Notes: a model not told the origin generated them from the letters alone. A stretch of 64,000 nucleotides of DNA from Lachancea thermotolerans CBS 6340 (GCF_000142805.1 NC_013078.1:558001-622000), one strand, 5' to 3'. Shown: positions 18,466 to 30,253, counted from the stretch's first letter. Made by a program: numbers and translations.

Positions 18466-20662
18466 TCCCACGATATGAGAGATGGTGCCAGCTTTCTAGC
18501 CTGATGGATGAGGGTTACGTCTCAAGTGGAAATCACAATAGATTGAAAAATCCGGAAAAAAAGTATCGCTGCGTCTAAGTTTCCAAGAGTGCGGGTGGGC
18601 GTCTCAGCGCACTAGCCACGAGCCGAGTTGTGAAAAGAGACAGCGCTGTTCTCAGATGCCTTACGAGCGGCAGGCTGTGGTGCATCTTTTTTCTTTTCTG
18701 AGCTCTTCCCGTTCTTTGGTAACTTTTTTTTTCCAGGCGCATCTGGCCCAGAGGACGCGCAGCGGCGCATCGCGCGCGAAGAGCGAACGCTGGGGGAGCT
18801 CAGCGCCCCAAGGGAGTCCGAAGCCCCACTGCAACGTATGGATCACGAGGGCACGAAGGATGGGGTGCAGCACGTGGAGACCAGCGCATGTGACTCTCAC
18901 TTGACAAAACAAGTTCTGACTACGTTAACAATGTTGCTTCTCGTGTGACGTGACATGTCTGATCACGTGAGCATAATATGGCACGTGACCTTAACCCTCG
19001 TAGCCGTGCGGGTGCCCACGGCGGCTAAATACACCGTGGCTCAGGGGATGTTGAGACAGAACAGAGCAAAAAAACAGTCTGAGAAGCGGCAAAACTTGTG
19101 CTGGGAGGTTTCAAGGAGCTCCACACACGATATAGTGCTTGTTGGGCGCCCCAAAGCTCATTCCTCGTCAGGCGCGCCACCACGATTTACCGCGTTTCTG
19201 GGAGTTTGTTCCATAAAGTGGTAAGTAGAAGAACAAAGTATTTTTCCAAGAGCTATCTGGTTAATTAAAAGGTATTAGGGCCGGATTTGAAGCACATGAT
19301 TGAAGCGCCGACAGTAGCCTCGATGTCAGCTAGGGCGAAGACTGCGTGCGTGCTCCAGGTGGCGATTCAAGAGTAACTTCAGCGTTCGAGAGAAGTTCGC
19401 ATGCAGATATTCGTAGCCCGCTGGAAAGGATCATGAACACCAGCTTCCTCACTATTGTAGAAAATCGCGTGTCGTAAGCTCTGACAAAGCCCGAGGACGC
19501 CGAGAAATTAGCCTTGTTTCAGTCTCCACTCCGAGAGGCGTAGTCACGGCGATTTGGCCCAAGCCTCTGCGAGTCGTGCTGCGCCCCACGTCCGTAGCGC
19601 CAGGTCACCAGTGGCATAGTGACCAAGTCGGGTCGCCCATCCCGCGCGGGAAGTGTGTGTCATGTGACATGGATTGCCGGGCTGTTGAAGTCGTCACATG
19701 CGCTCCAAAGCATGCCTAGGAAACGGGCCACGGGAAGCTTCGCGGCTGGCACTTCCCGACTAGAGTACCTCAGAGTCTGGGCCGTTAGCGCGCGGCTGAT
19801 ATCATGGTTCTTTTTCGCCGTATCTCTTTCTCTGTTTGAAAACTAAACATTCGAGATTACGAAAACAACTCTGATAACAAGACGATGCACATGATATCCG
19901 GGTCGGCTTTATTGATGCGCTCTGCATGAAAGGTTCTCGAGTTGCCCATGTGCATCGCGGGTCCGAACAGCGCCTACCTTCACGTTGCTTCTTCCCGCTT
20001 GATTGAGGCGATGAGCCTATAACGGCTAAACAGGCAGCCGTGATTAGCGTAATGACTAGGAAAGGCAGCCAGAGTGGCACTAGCAGCCGCTCGAAGGGTG
20101 CGGTGCGGCAGCGTATTCCCGCACATGCTCCAGAATATACATCGCCTGGCACCCGATCGCTACAGCTCAATGCACAAACAAACAAACAAACAAATATACA
20201 GGCGATAGAGTCCAAGTATTAGTCGAAGCGGCCCTCTAGATCCTCCAAAACGCGCCTCACTCAGTGTGGCAATCAGGCTGTGTGGCGACTTGTGTTTTCG
20301 TCCAGAAGCCGTGATTTGTAGCGCAGTCGAGAATTAAGGCATATAAGTTCGACACGGCACAAAAATGAGATTCGGCTGAAGTCCTCTTGTCTAGAAGTAG
20401 GTTTAATTTCGGAACCAATAGCTACTGTCTCTTTGCACCACAATTTGCGGGGAAAGGTCACAGATCTTCAAAACCCACGGCTTTCACAGTCTCCAAGCCA
20501 CTCCAGTATTTCAGTTGTGCCAAATCCTTTCGAGGGGCCCCTACTGCACAAGAAACAGATTTAGCTGCACATAGCAAAAGAACCAAAAAAATCTCCTAAA
20601 CCGAGAGAATATCGTGCGAGCTAGCTCCAAAACTATTTAATTGCCGCAAGAACATCGGCACC
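18466..20662. other. Long divergent intergenic region, UBP10 / GDH2
   Basis: 2.2 kb. Near UBP10 there are CACGTG boxes at 18871-18876, 18964-18969 and 18982-18987, with a further E-box variant in GTGTCATGTGACATG around 19658-19672. A four-unit CAAA run lies around 20176-20193. The last 250 bases hold recognisable nitrogen/carbon-control type sites for GDH2. I searched both strands for tRNA A/B boxes and found none that fit. No open frame here is convincing. Confidence 0.6.
20415..20542 (+). promoter_or_regulatory. GDH2 promoter: CCAAT, Mig1-type site and paired STRE
   Basis: CCAAT at 20415-20419 lies in ACCAATAG, a near match to the Hap2/3/4/5 site. AATTTGCGGGG at 20442-20452 fits the Mig1 pattern WWWWNSYGGGG exactly. 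The palindrome AGGGGCCCCT at 20533-20542 holds two opposed stress-response elements. All are 120-250 bases before the GDH2 ATG and agree with respiratory induction and glucose repression known for GDH2 in S. cerevisiae. Confidence 0.55.
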
Positions 20663-23600
20663 ATGCTTTCCTCCCAAAACTCAAAGGTGCCTGACATCTC
20701 GTCGCTCTCGATCTCGTCGATTTCCGACTACCACAACTTCGATTTCCCAGGCAAGGACGCCCAGCGCGAGGCCGTCCTGGACCTGGTCGACCAACAGGGC
20801 TTCATTCCGGATGACGTGGTCGAGCACGAGGTCGAGTGGTTCTATGACGCGCTGGGAATCGACGACCTTTTTTTCTCCAAGGAATCCCCTGAAATGATTG
20901 CAAACATCATCCACACGCTGTATGCGTCGAAGGTAGAATCCTTCGCGAAGCTCAAAATCGCCGGCGATTCCGCGGCCTCCGTCGAGGATGGATCGTCGCC
21001 CTCTAATTTCACTGTGAAAAACCAGGTCGTCACCGAGACCCATTCTGTCTTTATGGAAACCGGCAACGACCTGGACAAAGAGATCGACAGCATGCTGCTC
21101 GACAACCCAACGCAACGCTACCGCCTTATTTCTTACACTGCCGAAAGCGCGCTGAAACTCACGTTTGTCTATCGCACAGTTTTTGCTGCAGAGGACCAAT
21201 CCGGTGCTGAACTGGCCCCCGAGCAATTGTGCCATGGCGATATTGACAGCATTAGCGACCTAACTATGTCCCAGGTTACCTCAAAAGAAAACAAAAAGCT
21301 TTACGGGCTTATTATGAACCAGATGCGCCAACGAGAGGGCCCTGTTATCAAGACTTTGCACTCAGTAGCAGACCAGGACGAGGTTCGTATCGTGGTGGGC
21401 TTCAAGCGCGGGACCACCAAAAGTTATTACGCAGCTCTGTCGTCTTTGCTACATTACTACCACCTTAAGCCCTCCAAGATCTACATGGAGACTTTCACCA
21501 ATGATGTCATGATCTACTCCCTGTACCTGAAACAATCTCAACAGTCCGAGAGCGTTCTCAACAGTCTCCCAATGTCTATCATGCAAATCGAAAGAGAAGC
21601 TTCTTTGTTATATGCTATTCCAAGTAACTTCTTCCAAGACCTGTATCAGCAGAGAAGCTTCTCCCCACAAGAGGCTATCTACGCCCACATTAGCGCCATC
21701 TTCATCAACAACTTTATTAACAGACTCGGTGACGACTACCAAAACCTGGTTGCTCAAATAAGTGTTTCAGGAGCTAACAAGAACAACAATTCAGCGCAGG
21801 AGGTGCTTGCTAGCCTGAAGAAAAAGCTAAGAAACGAGACATACACCCAGCAGATGATCATTGACGTCTTGCACAAATACAAGAGTATTGTATCCAAGCT
21901 TTACAAGAACTTTGCTCAGGTCCATTACGTTTCGTCCTCGTCTTCCAAATTCGGAAAAACCCTTTCCTATCAGAGGCTTTCGAAGCTGGAACCCTTCAAG
22001 GACGATAATGAGTTTGAGCTATACTTAAACAAGTTCATCCCCAATGACTCTCCTGACATGCTGGTTTTGAAAACTCTCAACTTGTTTAACAAGTCCATTT
22101 TGAAAACTAACTTCTTCATCACTAGAAAAGTGGCCATCTCATTCAGGCTGAACCCTGCCTTGATCATGCCAGAGGTAGAATTCCCCGAAACCCCCTTCGG
22201 TATATTCTTTGTTGTCGGAAACACATTCAAAGCCTTCCACATTCGTTTCAGAGATATTGCAAGAGGTGGTATTCGCATAGTGTGCTCCAAAACCCAGGAT
22301 ATCTATGAAGTCAACTCAAAGATGGCGATTGATGAAAACTACCAGCTTGCTTCAACTCAACAACGCAAAAACAAAGACATTCCTGAGGGTGGATCAAAGG
22401 GAGTTATATTATTGAATCCTACCTTGACATCTCCTGAGCAAACTTTCGTGGCCTTTTCTCAGTACGTCGATGCAATTATCGATATCTTGATTCAGGATCC
22501 ATTGAAAGAGAAGTACGTTGACTTGCTAGGCCAAGAAGAAATCTTGTTTTTTGGCCCTGACGAAGGAACTGCCGGGTTTGTTGACTGGGCAACTAGCCAC
22601 GCCAAGAGCAGAGGCTGCCCTTGGTGGAAGTCTTTCTTGACAGGAAAGTCTGCCTCTATGGGAGGAATCCCACATGATGACTATGGTATGACTTCCCTCA
22701 GTGTCCGCGCATTTGTTAACGGTCTTTACGAGACTTTGGGCTTGCAAGAGAAAACGATACACAAATTCCAAACAGGCGGCCCTGACGGAGATTTAGGGTC
22801 TAACGAAATCCTGTTGTCATCATCCAATGAGCAATATGTGGCACTTGTCGATGGTTCTGGAGTTTTGTGCGATCCAAGTGGTTTGGACATGGCAGAACTG
22901 AAGAGGCTTGCAAATGAGAGAAAAATGGTGACTTCTTATGACAAATCAAAGCTAAAACACCATGGATTCTTCGTCTCAGTTGACGAGGTCGATATCATTC
23001 TACCAAACGGAGTTATTGTCGCAAACGGTACCACATTCAGAAACAGATTCCACTTGGAAATCTTCAATTTTGTTGACAAAGTTGACCTGTTTGTTCCTTG
23101 TGGTGGTAGGCCCAATTCCATCGACATCAACGTGTTGCATTTCTATGTTGACGAAAAAACCAGCAGGTGCAAGATTCCTTATATTGTCGAAGGTGCCAAC
23201 CTGTTCATTACGCAACCAGCAAAGATCGCTCTCGAGAACCATGGTTGCATTTTGTTTAAGGATGCCTCGACTAACAAAGGAGGTGTTACTTCTTCTTCCA
23301 TGGAGGTCCAGGCTTCGCTAGCCTTGAACGACGCCGACTTCATCAACAAATTTATCGGAAAGGAACCCCAGCAAAGAACTCCACTTTATGCCGCGTACGT
23401 CGAAGAGGTTCAGGATAGAATCCAAAAGAACGCGCGTGCTGAGTTTAACCAGCTATGGCAGTTAAACCAGTCAACCGGAACCCCCATTTCTGAACTATCC
23501 AACGTGCTCTCACAAACCATCAACAAAGTCAATGATGAGCTCATCAACTCTAATGAGCTGTGGGTTAACGACTTGAAGCTGCGGAACTTTTTGCTGCTGA

Positions 23601-23806
23601 AGAAAATTATTCCAAAACTACTTATCGACGTGGCTGGCCCAACCAGTGTTTTGGAGAACATCCCTGTTTCTTACCTGAAAGCTTTGCTATCCAGCTACCT
23701 TTCAAGCACCTATGTTTACAGCTATGGTATTGACGTGAACATTGGGAAGTTTTTGGAGTACATTGGCGAATTAAAGAGAGAAGCCGAGGATTTCGCTCTG
23801 GCTTAA
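20663..23806 (+). CDS. GDH2: Gdh2, NAD-dependent glutamate dehydrogenase
   Basis: 1047 residues (S. cerevisiae about 1092). It is the large fungal NAD-specific type: a long N-terminal regulatory region of about 500 residues, then the catalytic core with FRDIARGGIRIV, NKDIPEGGSKGVILLNP (about 570-587), FGPDEGTAGFVDWA, GGIPHDDYGMTSLSVRAFV, TGGPDGDLGSNEIL and VEGANLFITQPAK. It oxidises glutamate to 2-oxoglutarate and ammonium with NAD, the catabolic direction, and is needed to use glutamate as nitrogen or carbon source. It is YDL215C in S. cerevisiae, here next to the YNL-side gene UBP10. The start ATG at 20663 gives the usual MLSSQNSKVPDISSLS-type N terminus without a presequence. Confidence 0.96.
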   Translation: MLSSQNSKVPDISSLSISSISDYHNFDFPGKDAQREAVLDLVDQQGFIPDDVVEHEVEWFYDALGIDDLFFSKESPEMIANIIHTLYASKVESFAKLKIAGDSAASVEDGSSPSNFTVKNQVVTETHSVFMETGNDLDKEIDSMLLDNPTQRYRLISYTAESALKLTFVYRTVFAAEDQSGAELAPEQLCHGDIDSISDLTMSQVTSKENKKLYGLIMNQMRQREGPVIKTLHSVADQDEVRIVVGFKRGTTKSYYAALSSLLHYYHLKPSKIYMETFTNDVMIYSLYLKQSQQSESVLNSLPMSIMQIEREASLLYAIPSNFFQDLYQQRSFSPQEAIYAHISAIFINNFINRLGDDYQNLVAQISVSGANKNNNSAQEVLASLKKKLRNETYTQQMIIDVLHKYKSIVSKLYKNFAQVHYVSSSSSKFGKTLSYQRLSKLEPFKDDNEFELYLNKFIPNDSPDMLVLKTLNLFNKSILKTNFFITRKVAISFRLNPALIMPEVEFPETPFGIFFVVGNTFKAFHIRFRDIARGGIRIVCSKTQDIYEVNSKMAIDENYQLASTQQRKNKDIPEGGSKGVILLNPTLTSPEQTFVAFSQYVDAIIDILIQDPLKEKYVDLLGQEEILFFGPDEGTAGFVDWATSHAKSRGCPWWKSFLTGKSASMGGIPHDDYGMTSLSVRAFVNGLYETLGLQEKTIHKFQTGGPDGDLGSNEILLSSSNEQYVALVDGSGVLCDPSGLDMAELKRLANERKMVTSYDKSKLKHHGFFVSVDEVDIILPNGVIVANGTTFRNRFHLEIFNFVDKVDLFVPCGGRPNSIDINVLHFYVDEKTSRCKIPYIVEGANLFITQPAKIALENHGCILFKDASTNKGGVTSSSMEVQASLALNDADFINKFIGKEPQQRTPLYAAYVEEVQDRIQKNARAEFNQLWQLNQSTGTPISELSNVLSQTINKVNDELINSNELWVNDLKLRNFLLLKKIIPKLLIDVAGPTSVLENIPVSYLKALLSSYLSSTYVYSYGIDVNIGKFLEYIGELKREAEDFALA

Positions 23807-24063
23807 GTTGCCACGCAATTTTTTGTTCAATAAAATACATAAAGTGACAAATAACAATCAATTATAACAACTGCTTCTTCGTTATATTTATTTTTCAGCC
23901 ATTGTTTCGATCGGAGTTTTCAATACGGAAATTATAAACTCCACCATCAGAAAATTAAGAGTTATCAAGAATAAAATAAACTTCAAAGGCCAGCATCAAA
24001 GGTCGGAATGAGATTTCTGACCCCAACAGTGAACCACTAGGCAATACGCAAGCATAAGAAAAC

Positions 24064-25302
24064 ATGCGGTACAGCCTTGAAACGTGCAGGGATCTTAGGG
24101 CAAGGGCACACCTCGTCTCTCAACAGCTCAAAGATATCGAAGAGGGCCATGGCTCCATGATACTCGGTGAGAGGGAGGACTGCATTGATCAGCCAAAGTC
24201 CCTTGGAGACTTGATTCGGAAACAAGTTGGAGTCGATGTTAGAGAGGAATCGGAGCAAAAGCATAACTCAAGGCACTTCAAAAGGGTGATGCTATCGAAC
24301 ATGGCAAGTTATAAGATCCTGCAACATGCTCTCAAGGGCGGGGACGTGGAGATTATGGGAATGTTAGTGGGCAGCACTGACAGAGATTCGATAATAGTTT
24401 TTGATTGCTACCCTCTCCCAGTTGAAGGGACCGAAACGCGTGTCAACGCTCAGCTTGAGTCATATGAGTATATGGTGCAGTACATGAACGAAGTTTATGA
24501 CTCGTGTTCCCACCCGAAAAACATAGTTGGGTGGTATCACTCGCATCCAGGATATGGGTGCTGGCTTAGTGGTATCGACGTCCAAACTCAAGAGCTCAAT
24601 CAAACTTTCCAAGACCCGTACATTGCGGTAGTAGTGGACCCCAAAAAGAGCGCTGAAGACAAGCGCCTCTCAATTGGAGCTTTCAGAACCCTGAATGAAG
24701 ATGAAATTCCCGAAAACGTTGACCAGTACGGGGACAGCCGCTACGGCCACCACTCCCATAAGTATTACGAACTCGAAGTTAAGATATTCACGAGTATATT
24801 TGACACGACCTTAGAACAGCTACAATTGCGCTTTGATATATCAGCTTCTGAAACTCCTGAAAGCAGTATGGTGCTGGAGCAACTACTTGAAAGTGTTCGG
24901 AATTGGAACAACTTCAGAAAGCTAACAAATCCCAACCAGTTTCTAGTTCAAAACTCAAGACAGTCGGATTTTTCTGTCCAAGACCATGAAGTTGACATGG
25001 GCGCTGAGTTTTCATCTTTTTCAAGGCGTAGTAGTCGAGCAAGCTCCGTCACGAGTTCTAAAGACGAAAGCACTGGAAGTGACGTCGATATGATTAGCAA
25101 TGCCATAGTTGGCGATTACAGTACCGAAAGCAGCCTGCCTCCTGCGTCGTTAGCACAACCTGGGATGGTCACGAGCGAGGTTGAGGTACCTCAAGTTAGA
25201 AGCTTTGAACGCGAGTATTACTTGTACAAAACGAACTTAAGCTTAATCAAATTGAAGGAATATGAACGCCTTCGATATTTCAAGGACACTTTCACTCTAT
25301 AA
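24064..25302 (+). CDS. RRI1: Rri1/Csn5, JAMM deneddylase of the COP9 signalosome
   Basis: 412 residues. The MPN+ domain spans about 75-230: [19 protein letters not shown], then [10 protein letters not shown] with the conserved Glu, and the zinc motif H159-x-H161-x7-S169-x2-D172 in [16 protein letters not shown]. All metal ligands are present, so the enzyme should be active. The C-terminal part is Ser-rich and divergent. Rri1 removes the ubiquitin-like Rub1 from cullins such as Cdc53 as part of the reduced yeast signalosome. It is YDL216C in S. cerevisiae, and it lies tail-to-tail with SWT21, the two ORFs overlapping by about 6 bases at their ends (25297-25302). Confidence 0.93.
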
Positions 25303-26565
25303 ATCAACTACAAACAATCCGCTTTTAGCTGTATGGTCTGCTTCAAACTTATCGGGAGAGAAGGAGCCAGCTATTAGGTGCGGGTTTGATGGGCTTGAGG
25401 CGAGAATATTTATCCGGCTTCCAGCATAACTCGTGTCAAAGACTTTGCTAACAGCAGAATCTTTTGCAGGTCCTTCAGGTGTTCGCGGCAACAGACCCCC
25501 GAATTCAACCATGTTGCTTGCCCACTGTAAGATTTTTCCGTCATGCGTCCCTATCAGGAGGCCATTAATGAGGTCGAGTGTCGCTATTATTTTTTGGCTT
25601 CCAATCCGAAATGAAAGATAAAGCTCATTGATTTTTGCGAAACTGCTTCTCGCATCTAAAACGTCTATAGTCTGACTGTTTCTCTTTATGACATACAAGT
25701 AGTGCTTGTTGACACTAAAGAGCAGTTCGGCCACTCCAGCTGAGTTTTCCTTAAGCTCCAAAGTCTGTTTGTTGGCCAAAAAGTTTAGTTCTTTCGTTCT
25801 GAGGTCAATACCATATATGTCACATCTATAGGTACCGGCATAGCGCAACACTGATTCGGAATCAGATGGACTGTCAAAGCACGAAATAATGGCACGTCTG
25901 GCTGAAGTGCCCCGTAGTGGTTTACCATAGCCATCGCTAGACCAAATAGGGCTCTTATAGTTTAGGTCATAAGCTACTACCTTATTTCGTGAAGTACCTG
26001 CCAAAAATCCGGAGTAGTGAGAAAAGCTTAAAGAAAACATTGTCTCAAACCGTTCATTTTCAGCATTTACCACTGAATAGCTGAAAAGTGGCCTGTGCTC
26101 GCGGGCGTGAGGAGACAGGGACAAAAGTTGTATTGGCAGGTCCCTAGAAGACGCCAGCATTACGTTGCACGCATCAGAGTCATTGAAGAGCGAGTACTCT
26201 GGATGAATACAGCAATCAACTGCCGGCTGTGCTCTGAAGAATCTTTTGAATGGGACAAGTCCTGTTCCCTCTTCTTCTGGCAGCAAGTACTGTCGCACGC
26301 CGTAATCGTTGAAAACAGCCACCAGCGAGGTTCCATCCTGAGACCAGCTCAATTTCGTACAGATTATAGGGCTCCTTAAATCAATATGCTCAGTAGGGAC
26401 TCTCCCTTTGGTACGTTCGTAATTTGAACTCTCCAATTCAGGAAACTGGTATGTTGAGTTTTCGACTTGGTCAAGCCACCGGCTTCCTTCTCTTTTCCAC
26501 GATTGAAGTACGTCCCGGCCATCGAAAGTATCCAGGGTATCGTAGACCTTTCTTACGCGGTTCAT
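25297..26565 (-). CDS. SWT21: Swt21, WD-like protein linked to pre-mRNA splicing
   Basis: 422 residues from the ATG at 26565 ([20 protein letters not shown]); upstream in-frame codons lack an ATG. WD-like repeats are visible, including [44 protein letters not shown] and [17 protein letters not shown]. cerevisiae Swt21 (YNL187W, about 357 residues) is a nuclear WD protein interacting with spliceosome factors; animal relatives include the telomerase Cajal body factor WDR79/TCAB1. The identification rests mainly on position between RRI1 and TIM22/KAR1 and on the fold. It shares a 173-base divergent promoter with TIM22, holding GCGATGAG (PAC) at 26612-26619 and AAATTTTTAA at 26633-26642. Confidence 0.8.
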
Positions 26566-26738
26566 TTCGACATTTTTTAGAGGATACACGTTTGCGGTAT
26601 TCTGACTCTAAGCGATGAGATGCCTTTTCTCCAAATTTTTAAATTAAATGATTGTGCAACACACATTGTAGTACACCATTTAAAAGAAACCGGTTAGCCT
26701 CCACAAAGTGCCCCTGATCTTAAGTTTAACTGTCCAGC

Positions 26739-27329
26739 ATGGTCTATCGTGGCTTCGGCCTTGAGCAAGTGTCTCCGCCTCCCAATAAACCCTTCAATGA
26801 AATGACACCAGAAGAACAGGGCGAACATGGAGCACAGATGATGGTAAATTTCATGACTTCGTGTCCTGGAAAAACAGCTATCAGCGGTGTGACTGGTTTC
26901 GCACTTGGTGGTGTGTTTGGTCTTTTCATGGCTTCTATGGCTTATGATACGCCACTTCATACTCCTACTGTGCCCGGCGAATCGCAGCTTCCAAGTAATG
27001 TTAAACACATATCTGACCTGCCTTTCAAGCAACAAGTCAAGCTACAGTTCGCAGATATGGGAAAAAGAGCCTACTCAAGTGCCAAAAATTTTGGTTATAT
27101 TGGTATGATCTATTCTGGTGTCGAGTGTGTAATCGAGTCATTGAGAGCCAAAAACGATATTTACAATGGAGTGACCGCGGGCTGTCTGACTGGTGGCGGT
27201 TTAGCATACAAGAGTGGGCCATCTGCTGCCCTTATGGGCTGCGCGGGCTTCGCGGCCTTTTCAACTGCCATCGATCTTTACATGAGACAGGAGAATGGCA
27301 CTCCTCCAAAAAATGATTTTGACGAGTAA
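26739..27329 (+). CDS. TIM22: Tim22, channel of the carrier import translocase
   Basis: 196 residues (S. cerevisiae about 207). It starts [21 protein letters not shown] and carries the family motif [20 protein letters not shown], including the conserved Cys. Four membrane segments lie in the Tim17/22/23 fold, with [20 protein letters not shown] and [21 protein letters not shown]. It ends in NDFDE. Tim22 forms the inner-membrane pore that inserts metabolite carriers together with Tim54, Tim18 and the small Tims. Its stop is 45 bases from the KAR1 stop. Confidence 0.96.
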   Translation: MVYRGFGLEQVSPPPNKPFNEMTPEEQGEHGAQMMVNFMTSCPGKTAISGVTGFALGGVFGLFMASMAYDTPLHTPTVPGESQLPSNVKHISDLPFKQQVKLQFADMGKRAYSSAKNFGYIGMIYSGVECVIESLRAKNDIYNGVTAGCLTGGGLAYKSGPSAALMGCAGFAAFSTAIDLYMRQENGTPPKNDFDE

Positions 27330-27374
27330 AGTCAGCCACGTAATCCTGTAGATAGAATGCCCAAACCGTGTATA

Positions 27375-28334
27375 TTACAAATTACTCAGATATAAATTGA
27401 GTGCGATAAGAACTATAATACAAAAGATCCAAGCCAAGCATTCTCGTTTAGAAGCAGCTTTTTTCCTTGTTTCCAAGAGAACCATAATTTGGTCGAGTTT
27501 CTCGCTGTTTGTCCTGAGGCCTTCACTTATGTTTTGGTGGAAGCCGTCATCGGTACTAGTTGCACTGAGTTCGCCTGCGATAAAGTCTCCAGATGATGCG
27601 CTTGTATGGGGGCTGTGAATGCCTGAGCTTTCGTCAGATAGTGACCTGGTATCATGCCAGGATATGTCACGCCCTTTGCTAGAGAGCATACGTTTTCGTC
27701 GCTCCTCTACATTTTTCTTGGTAGATCGCGAAGCCTCATCTTGAAAGTCACTTAGGTAGCCTAATGGAAGCGGCTTTCCAAGCTTTTGCTTCAGTTCTTT
27801 GAACGCTTCCCGCCTTCTAGCGGCTCGGTTTGTGTTATTGAAATCTGGAACTACCTGTTTGGAAAACCATATGGGCAATTGTACGGGCGTGTCGGGTACT
27901 ATGTCCTCGGGGCCTTCCCTCCGCAGAGGTGTGCCGTGGCTCGGAGTTCTGGAAGACACGATACTCCTTCTTGACATCAGCTTTGGAGTAAATTGAAGCT
28001 CCCTCTCCACGTCGTCTTCAGAAAAGGGTCTCTCTTCGGTTGGTTTTGGGCGGAATGGGTTTTTCACAGGTGCAGGTTTTATTGTCTCGGAATCTGGAGG
28101 AGCCACAGGCGCGCGCCGTACTCTGTTCGGCGCCAGATATGCCAATGGTTGACAGTCGTCTTCATCCTGTATATAGGGTACAGATGTTGAGTTGTCTGAT
28201 ATTATAGAGTCTCTGTGTTTCTGCTGTCTTTGGCTTCTGTTGTATAACTCATTTATTCTTGCAATTCGAGATTCGCTAGCAATTCGGTATTCTCGAGATG
28301 GAAGATTGGACTGGTTTATGCCGGGGGGACTCAT
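27375..28334 (-). CDS. KAR1: Kar1, half-bridge protein of the spindle pole body
   Basis: 319 residues (S. cerevisiae about 433). It is mostly charged and disordered, with a central region (residues about 170-215: RRAAREAFKELKQKL-like sequence, actually RAARRREAFKELKQKLGKP) where the Cdc31/centrin-binding helix is expected. The C terminus is a tail anchor: CLAWIFCIIVLIALNLYLSNL-like hydrophobic end of about 20 residues finishing at the last codon. Kar1 anchors the half-bridge of the spindle pole body to the nuclear envelope, is needed for duplication of the pole and for karyogamy. Sequence similarity is limited, and the call leans on the anchor, size class and synteny (YNL188W between TIM22/SWT21 and SRP1). 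Confidence 0.82.
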   Translation of the reverse strand: MSPPGINQSNLPSREYRIASESRIARINELYNRSQRQQKHRDSIISDNSTSVPYIQDEDDCQPLAYLAPNRVRRAPVAPPDSETIKPAPVKNPFRPKPTEERPFSEDDVERELQFTPKLMSRRSIVSSRTPSHGTPLRREGPEDIVPDTPVQLPIWFSKQVVPDFNNTNRAARRREAFKELKQKLGKPLPLGYLSDFQDEASRSTKKNVEERRKRMLSSKGRDISWHDTRSLSDESSGIHSPHTSASSGDFIAGELSATSTDDGFHQNISEGLRTNSEKLDQIMVLLETRKKAASKRECLAWIFCIIVLIALNLYLSNL

Positions 28335-28627
28335 TCATCCGCAACTGCGCTTTTCTTTATTGTTCCGGCGCCGCTTGACGTTGCGCTTGGCCGCTGTTTA
28401 CATTTCAGTTAGAAAGTGACAATAATATCACATAAAAAATAGACTTATCAACTGCTACTAAGATGAAGGGAGAAGAGTCTGTTTAGGCCATTGATCGATT
28501 ATTATTAAGGTGAGATATTTATAAAAGATAGACGGTGAGCTGAAGGCTTCAAGAAGCTAACAGCAGAAAGAAAAATGATGAGAGGGGGAATTGGTAACAG
28601 TTAGTGATGAACGTATGACAATGCGCT

Positions 28628-30253
28628 TCAGTTGAAGTTGAATTGTTGGTTAACGTTGGATCCGAAGCCGAAGGTGTTTCCTGCGGTTTGTGGGGCCATG
28701 CTTTCGTCCAGAGCATCCTCATCCTCACCAAAGTATTGCTCGATAATATTGAAGGCCTTTTCGTAAATCTTTTCGTTTTCGTTTTGCTGGCAGTTGAAGA
28801 TTTTGTCAACGCCGCCGGCTCTCTCTATGTAGTCGGCATTTTCATTAATGTGCAGACCACGAGCCTCCTTGTCAGCTTCACCCATCTTCAAAATGTTTTC
28901 TAGAGCATCAAGTGTAACCTCGATTATTCTATTATCCGCAATTTCTAGCAAGTCACAGAGTGGCTTTATGCTGCCCTGGGAGACCAGGTATCTAATAATC
29001 TCTGGCTTTTGCAGACCCCCTGAAGAAGCGTTAGAAATGGCCCAACAAGCTTCTTTCTTGGTTTTGTAGTCGGCAGTTTCCAAAAGCTTGACTAAAGCTG
29101 GTATCAAGTTAGCGTCGATAGCAGCTTGGATCTGGTCTGTGTTACCGGCAGTAATGTTAGAGATGGTCCAGCAAGCTTCTTTTCTAATGGACTCTTTGGT
29201 GGAGCTGAGAAGGTTTCTTAGTGCCCCGAGGACCCCACAGTTAATTACTACTTGGGTCTGTAGATCATTACCAGTGACAATGTTACCCACAGCTCTCAGA
29301 GCAGGTGTCTGAACGAGTGTGGACTGATGGTTGAGCAGCTCAACAAGTCTCTTGGGGATTCTTGCGTCAATGACTGCTTGTATGTTGTTTGCAGGACCGT
29401 CGGAGAGGTAGGAGATGGCCCAGCATGCGTCGACCAAAGTCTCTGTGTCCATAGAGTAAATGAGCTTGGCCAGTGTTGGCAGGGATTGCGACACGACACC
29501 CCAGTCTGGCTGTGGTTTCTTACCACGGCACAGGTTGGAGAGAGTCCAGGTCGCCGTTCTGATGAGTGACGTCTTGCTCAGGTCAAACAGGGCCAAAATG
29601 GGTTGCATGGCACCGCAGCTCAACACGTAGTCTCTGTAACCGGTGGAGTCACCGGCAACGTTACCGAGGGCCCAGATAGCCTGCTCTTTGACTTCGATGG
29701 AGCCCGAGTACAGTAGCTGTATGAAAAGGGGCACGGCTCCGGCCTCGACGACAACCTTAGTCTGGTCTGAGGACCCTGACGCAATGTTCGTGAGCGCCCA
29801 CGCGGCTTCCAGCTGCAGCATCTCGGGCTGGTTCTCGTTCATGAAGTTCACGAGGTTAGGCACCACACCGGACTGGATCACGGTGTCGATTGGTGGGCGG
29901 TGCTCGCGTGACAGAATTTGTCTGAACTTGACGGTAGCGTTCAGCTGCTCCTGCAGGTCTGTGGAGTTGATCTGTTGGATCATTTGGGGCAACTCTTGCT
30001 GAAGCTGCTGGTAGAATTGCTGGTCAGCGGTGCTGGCGGCCTCGTCCTCGTCCTCGGAGTCTGCACCGTCTGGGGGCGCGGCGAAATTTCTACGCTTGGC
30101 TAGCGCTTCGTCTCGCTTTGCCTTCCTCAGCTCAACTTGCTGGGTATCTCTGCGGCGGCGCAACTCATCGGCAGAGAATCTACCCTTATTTTTGAAGTTT
30201 GTGCGTCTATATTCTGGAACAAACTTGTTCGTAGAGGAGGAGTCACTGTCCAT
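28628..30253 (-). CDS. SRP1: Srp1, importin alpha
   Basis: 541 residues from the ATG at 30253 ([20 protein letters not shown]), against about 542 in S. cerevisiae. The frame is open for 35 more codons upstream with ATGs at 30358 and 30355, but that extension has no family counterpart. The importin-beta-binding domain is [19 protein letters not shown] onward. It is followed by about ten armadillo repeats, with repeated signatures such as [57 protein letters not shown] and [11 protein letters not shown] holding the NLS-binding Trp/Asn ladder. The C terminus ([16 protein letters not shown]) matches the Cse1-binding end. It carries classical NLS cargoes into the nucleus with Kap95. Confidence 0.97.
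   Translation of the reverse strand: MDSDSSSTNKFVPEYRRTNFKNKGRFSADELRRRRDTQQVELRKAKRDEALAKRRNFAAPPDGADSEDEDEAASTADQQFYQQLQQELPQMIQQINSTDLQEQLNATVKFRQILSREHRPPIDTVIQSGVVPNLVNFMNENQPEMLQLEAAWALTNIASGSSDQTKVVVEAGAVPLFIQLLYSGSIEVKEQAIWALGNVAGDSTGYRDYVLSCGAMQPILALFDLSKTSLIRTATWTLSNLCRGKKPQPDWGVVSQSLPTLAKLIYSMDTETLVDACWAISYLSDGPANNIQAVIDARIPKRLVELLNHQSTLVQTPALRAVGNIVTGNDLQTQVVINCGVLGALRNLLSSTKESIRKEACWTISNITAGNTDQIQAAIDANLIPALVKLLETADYKTKKEACWAISNASSGGLQKPEIIRYLVSQGSIKPLCDLLEIADNRIIEVTLDALENILKMGEADKEARGLHINENADYIERAGGVDKIFNCQQNENEKIYEKAFNIIEQYFGEDEDALDESMAPQTAGNTFGFGSNVNQQFNFN

Noticed and set aside
18466-20662. tRNA or snoRNA gene in the 2.2-kb UBP10-GDH2 gap
   Set aside because: Candidate B-box-like words (for example around 19930 and 20329) lack a matching A box and cloverleaf pairing.
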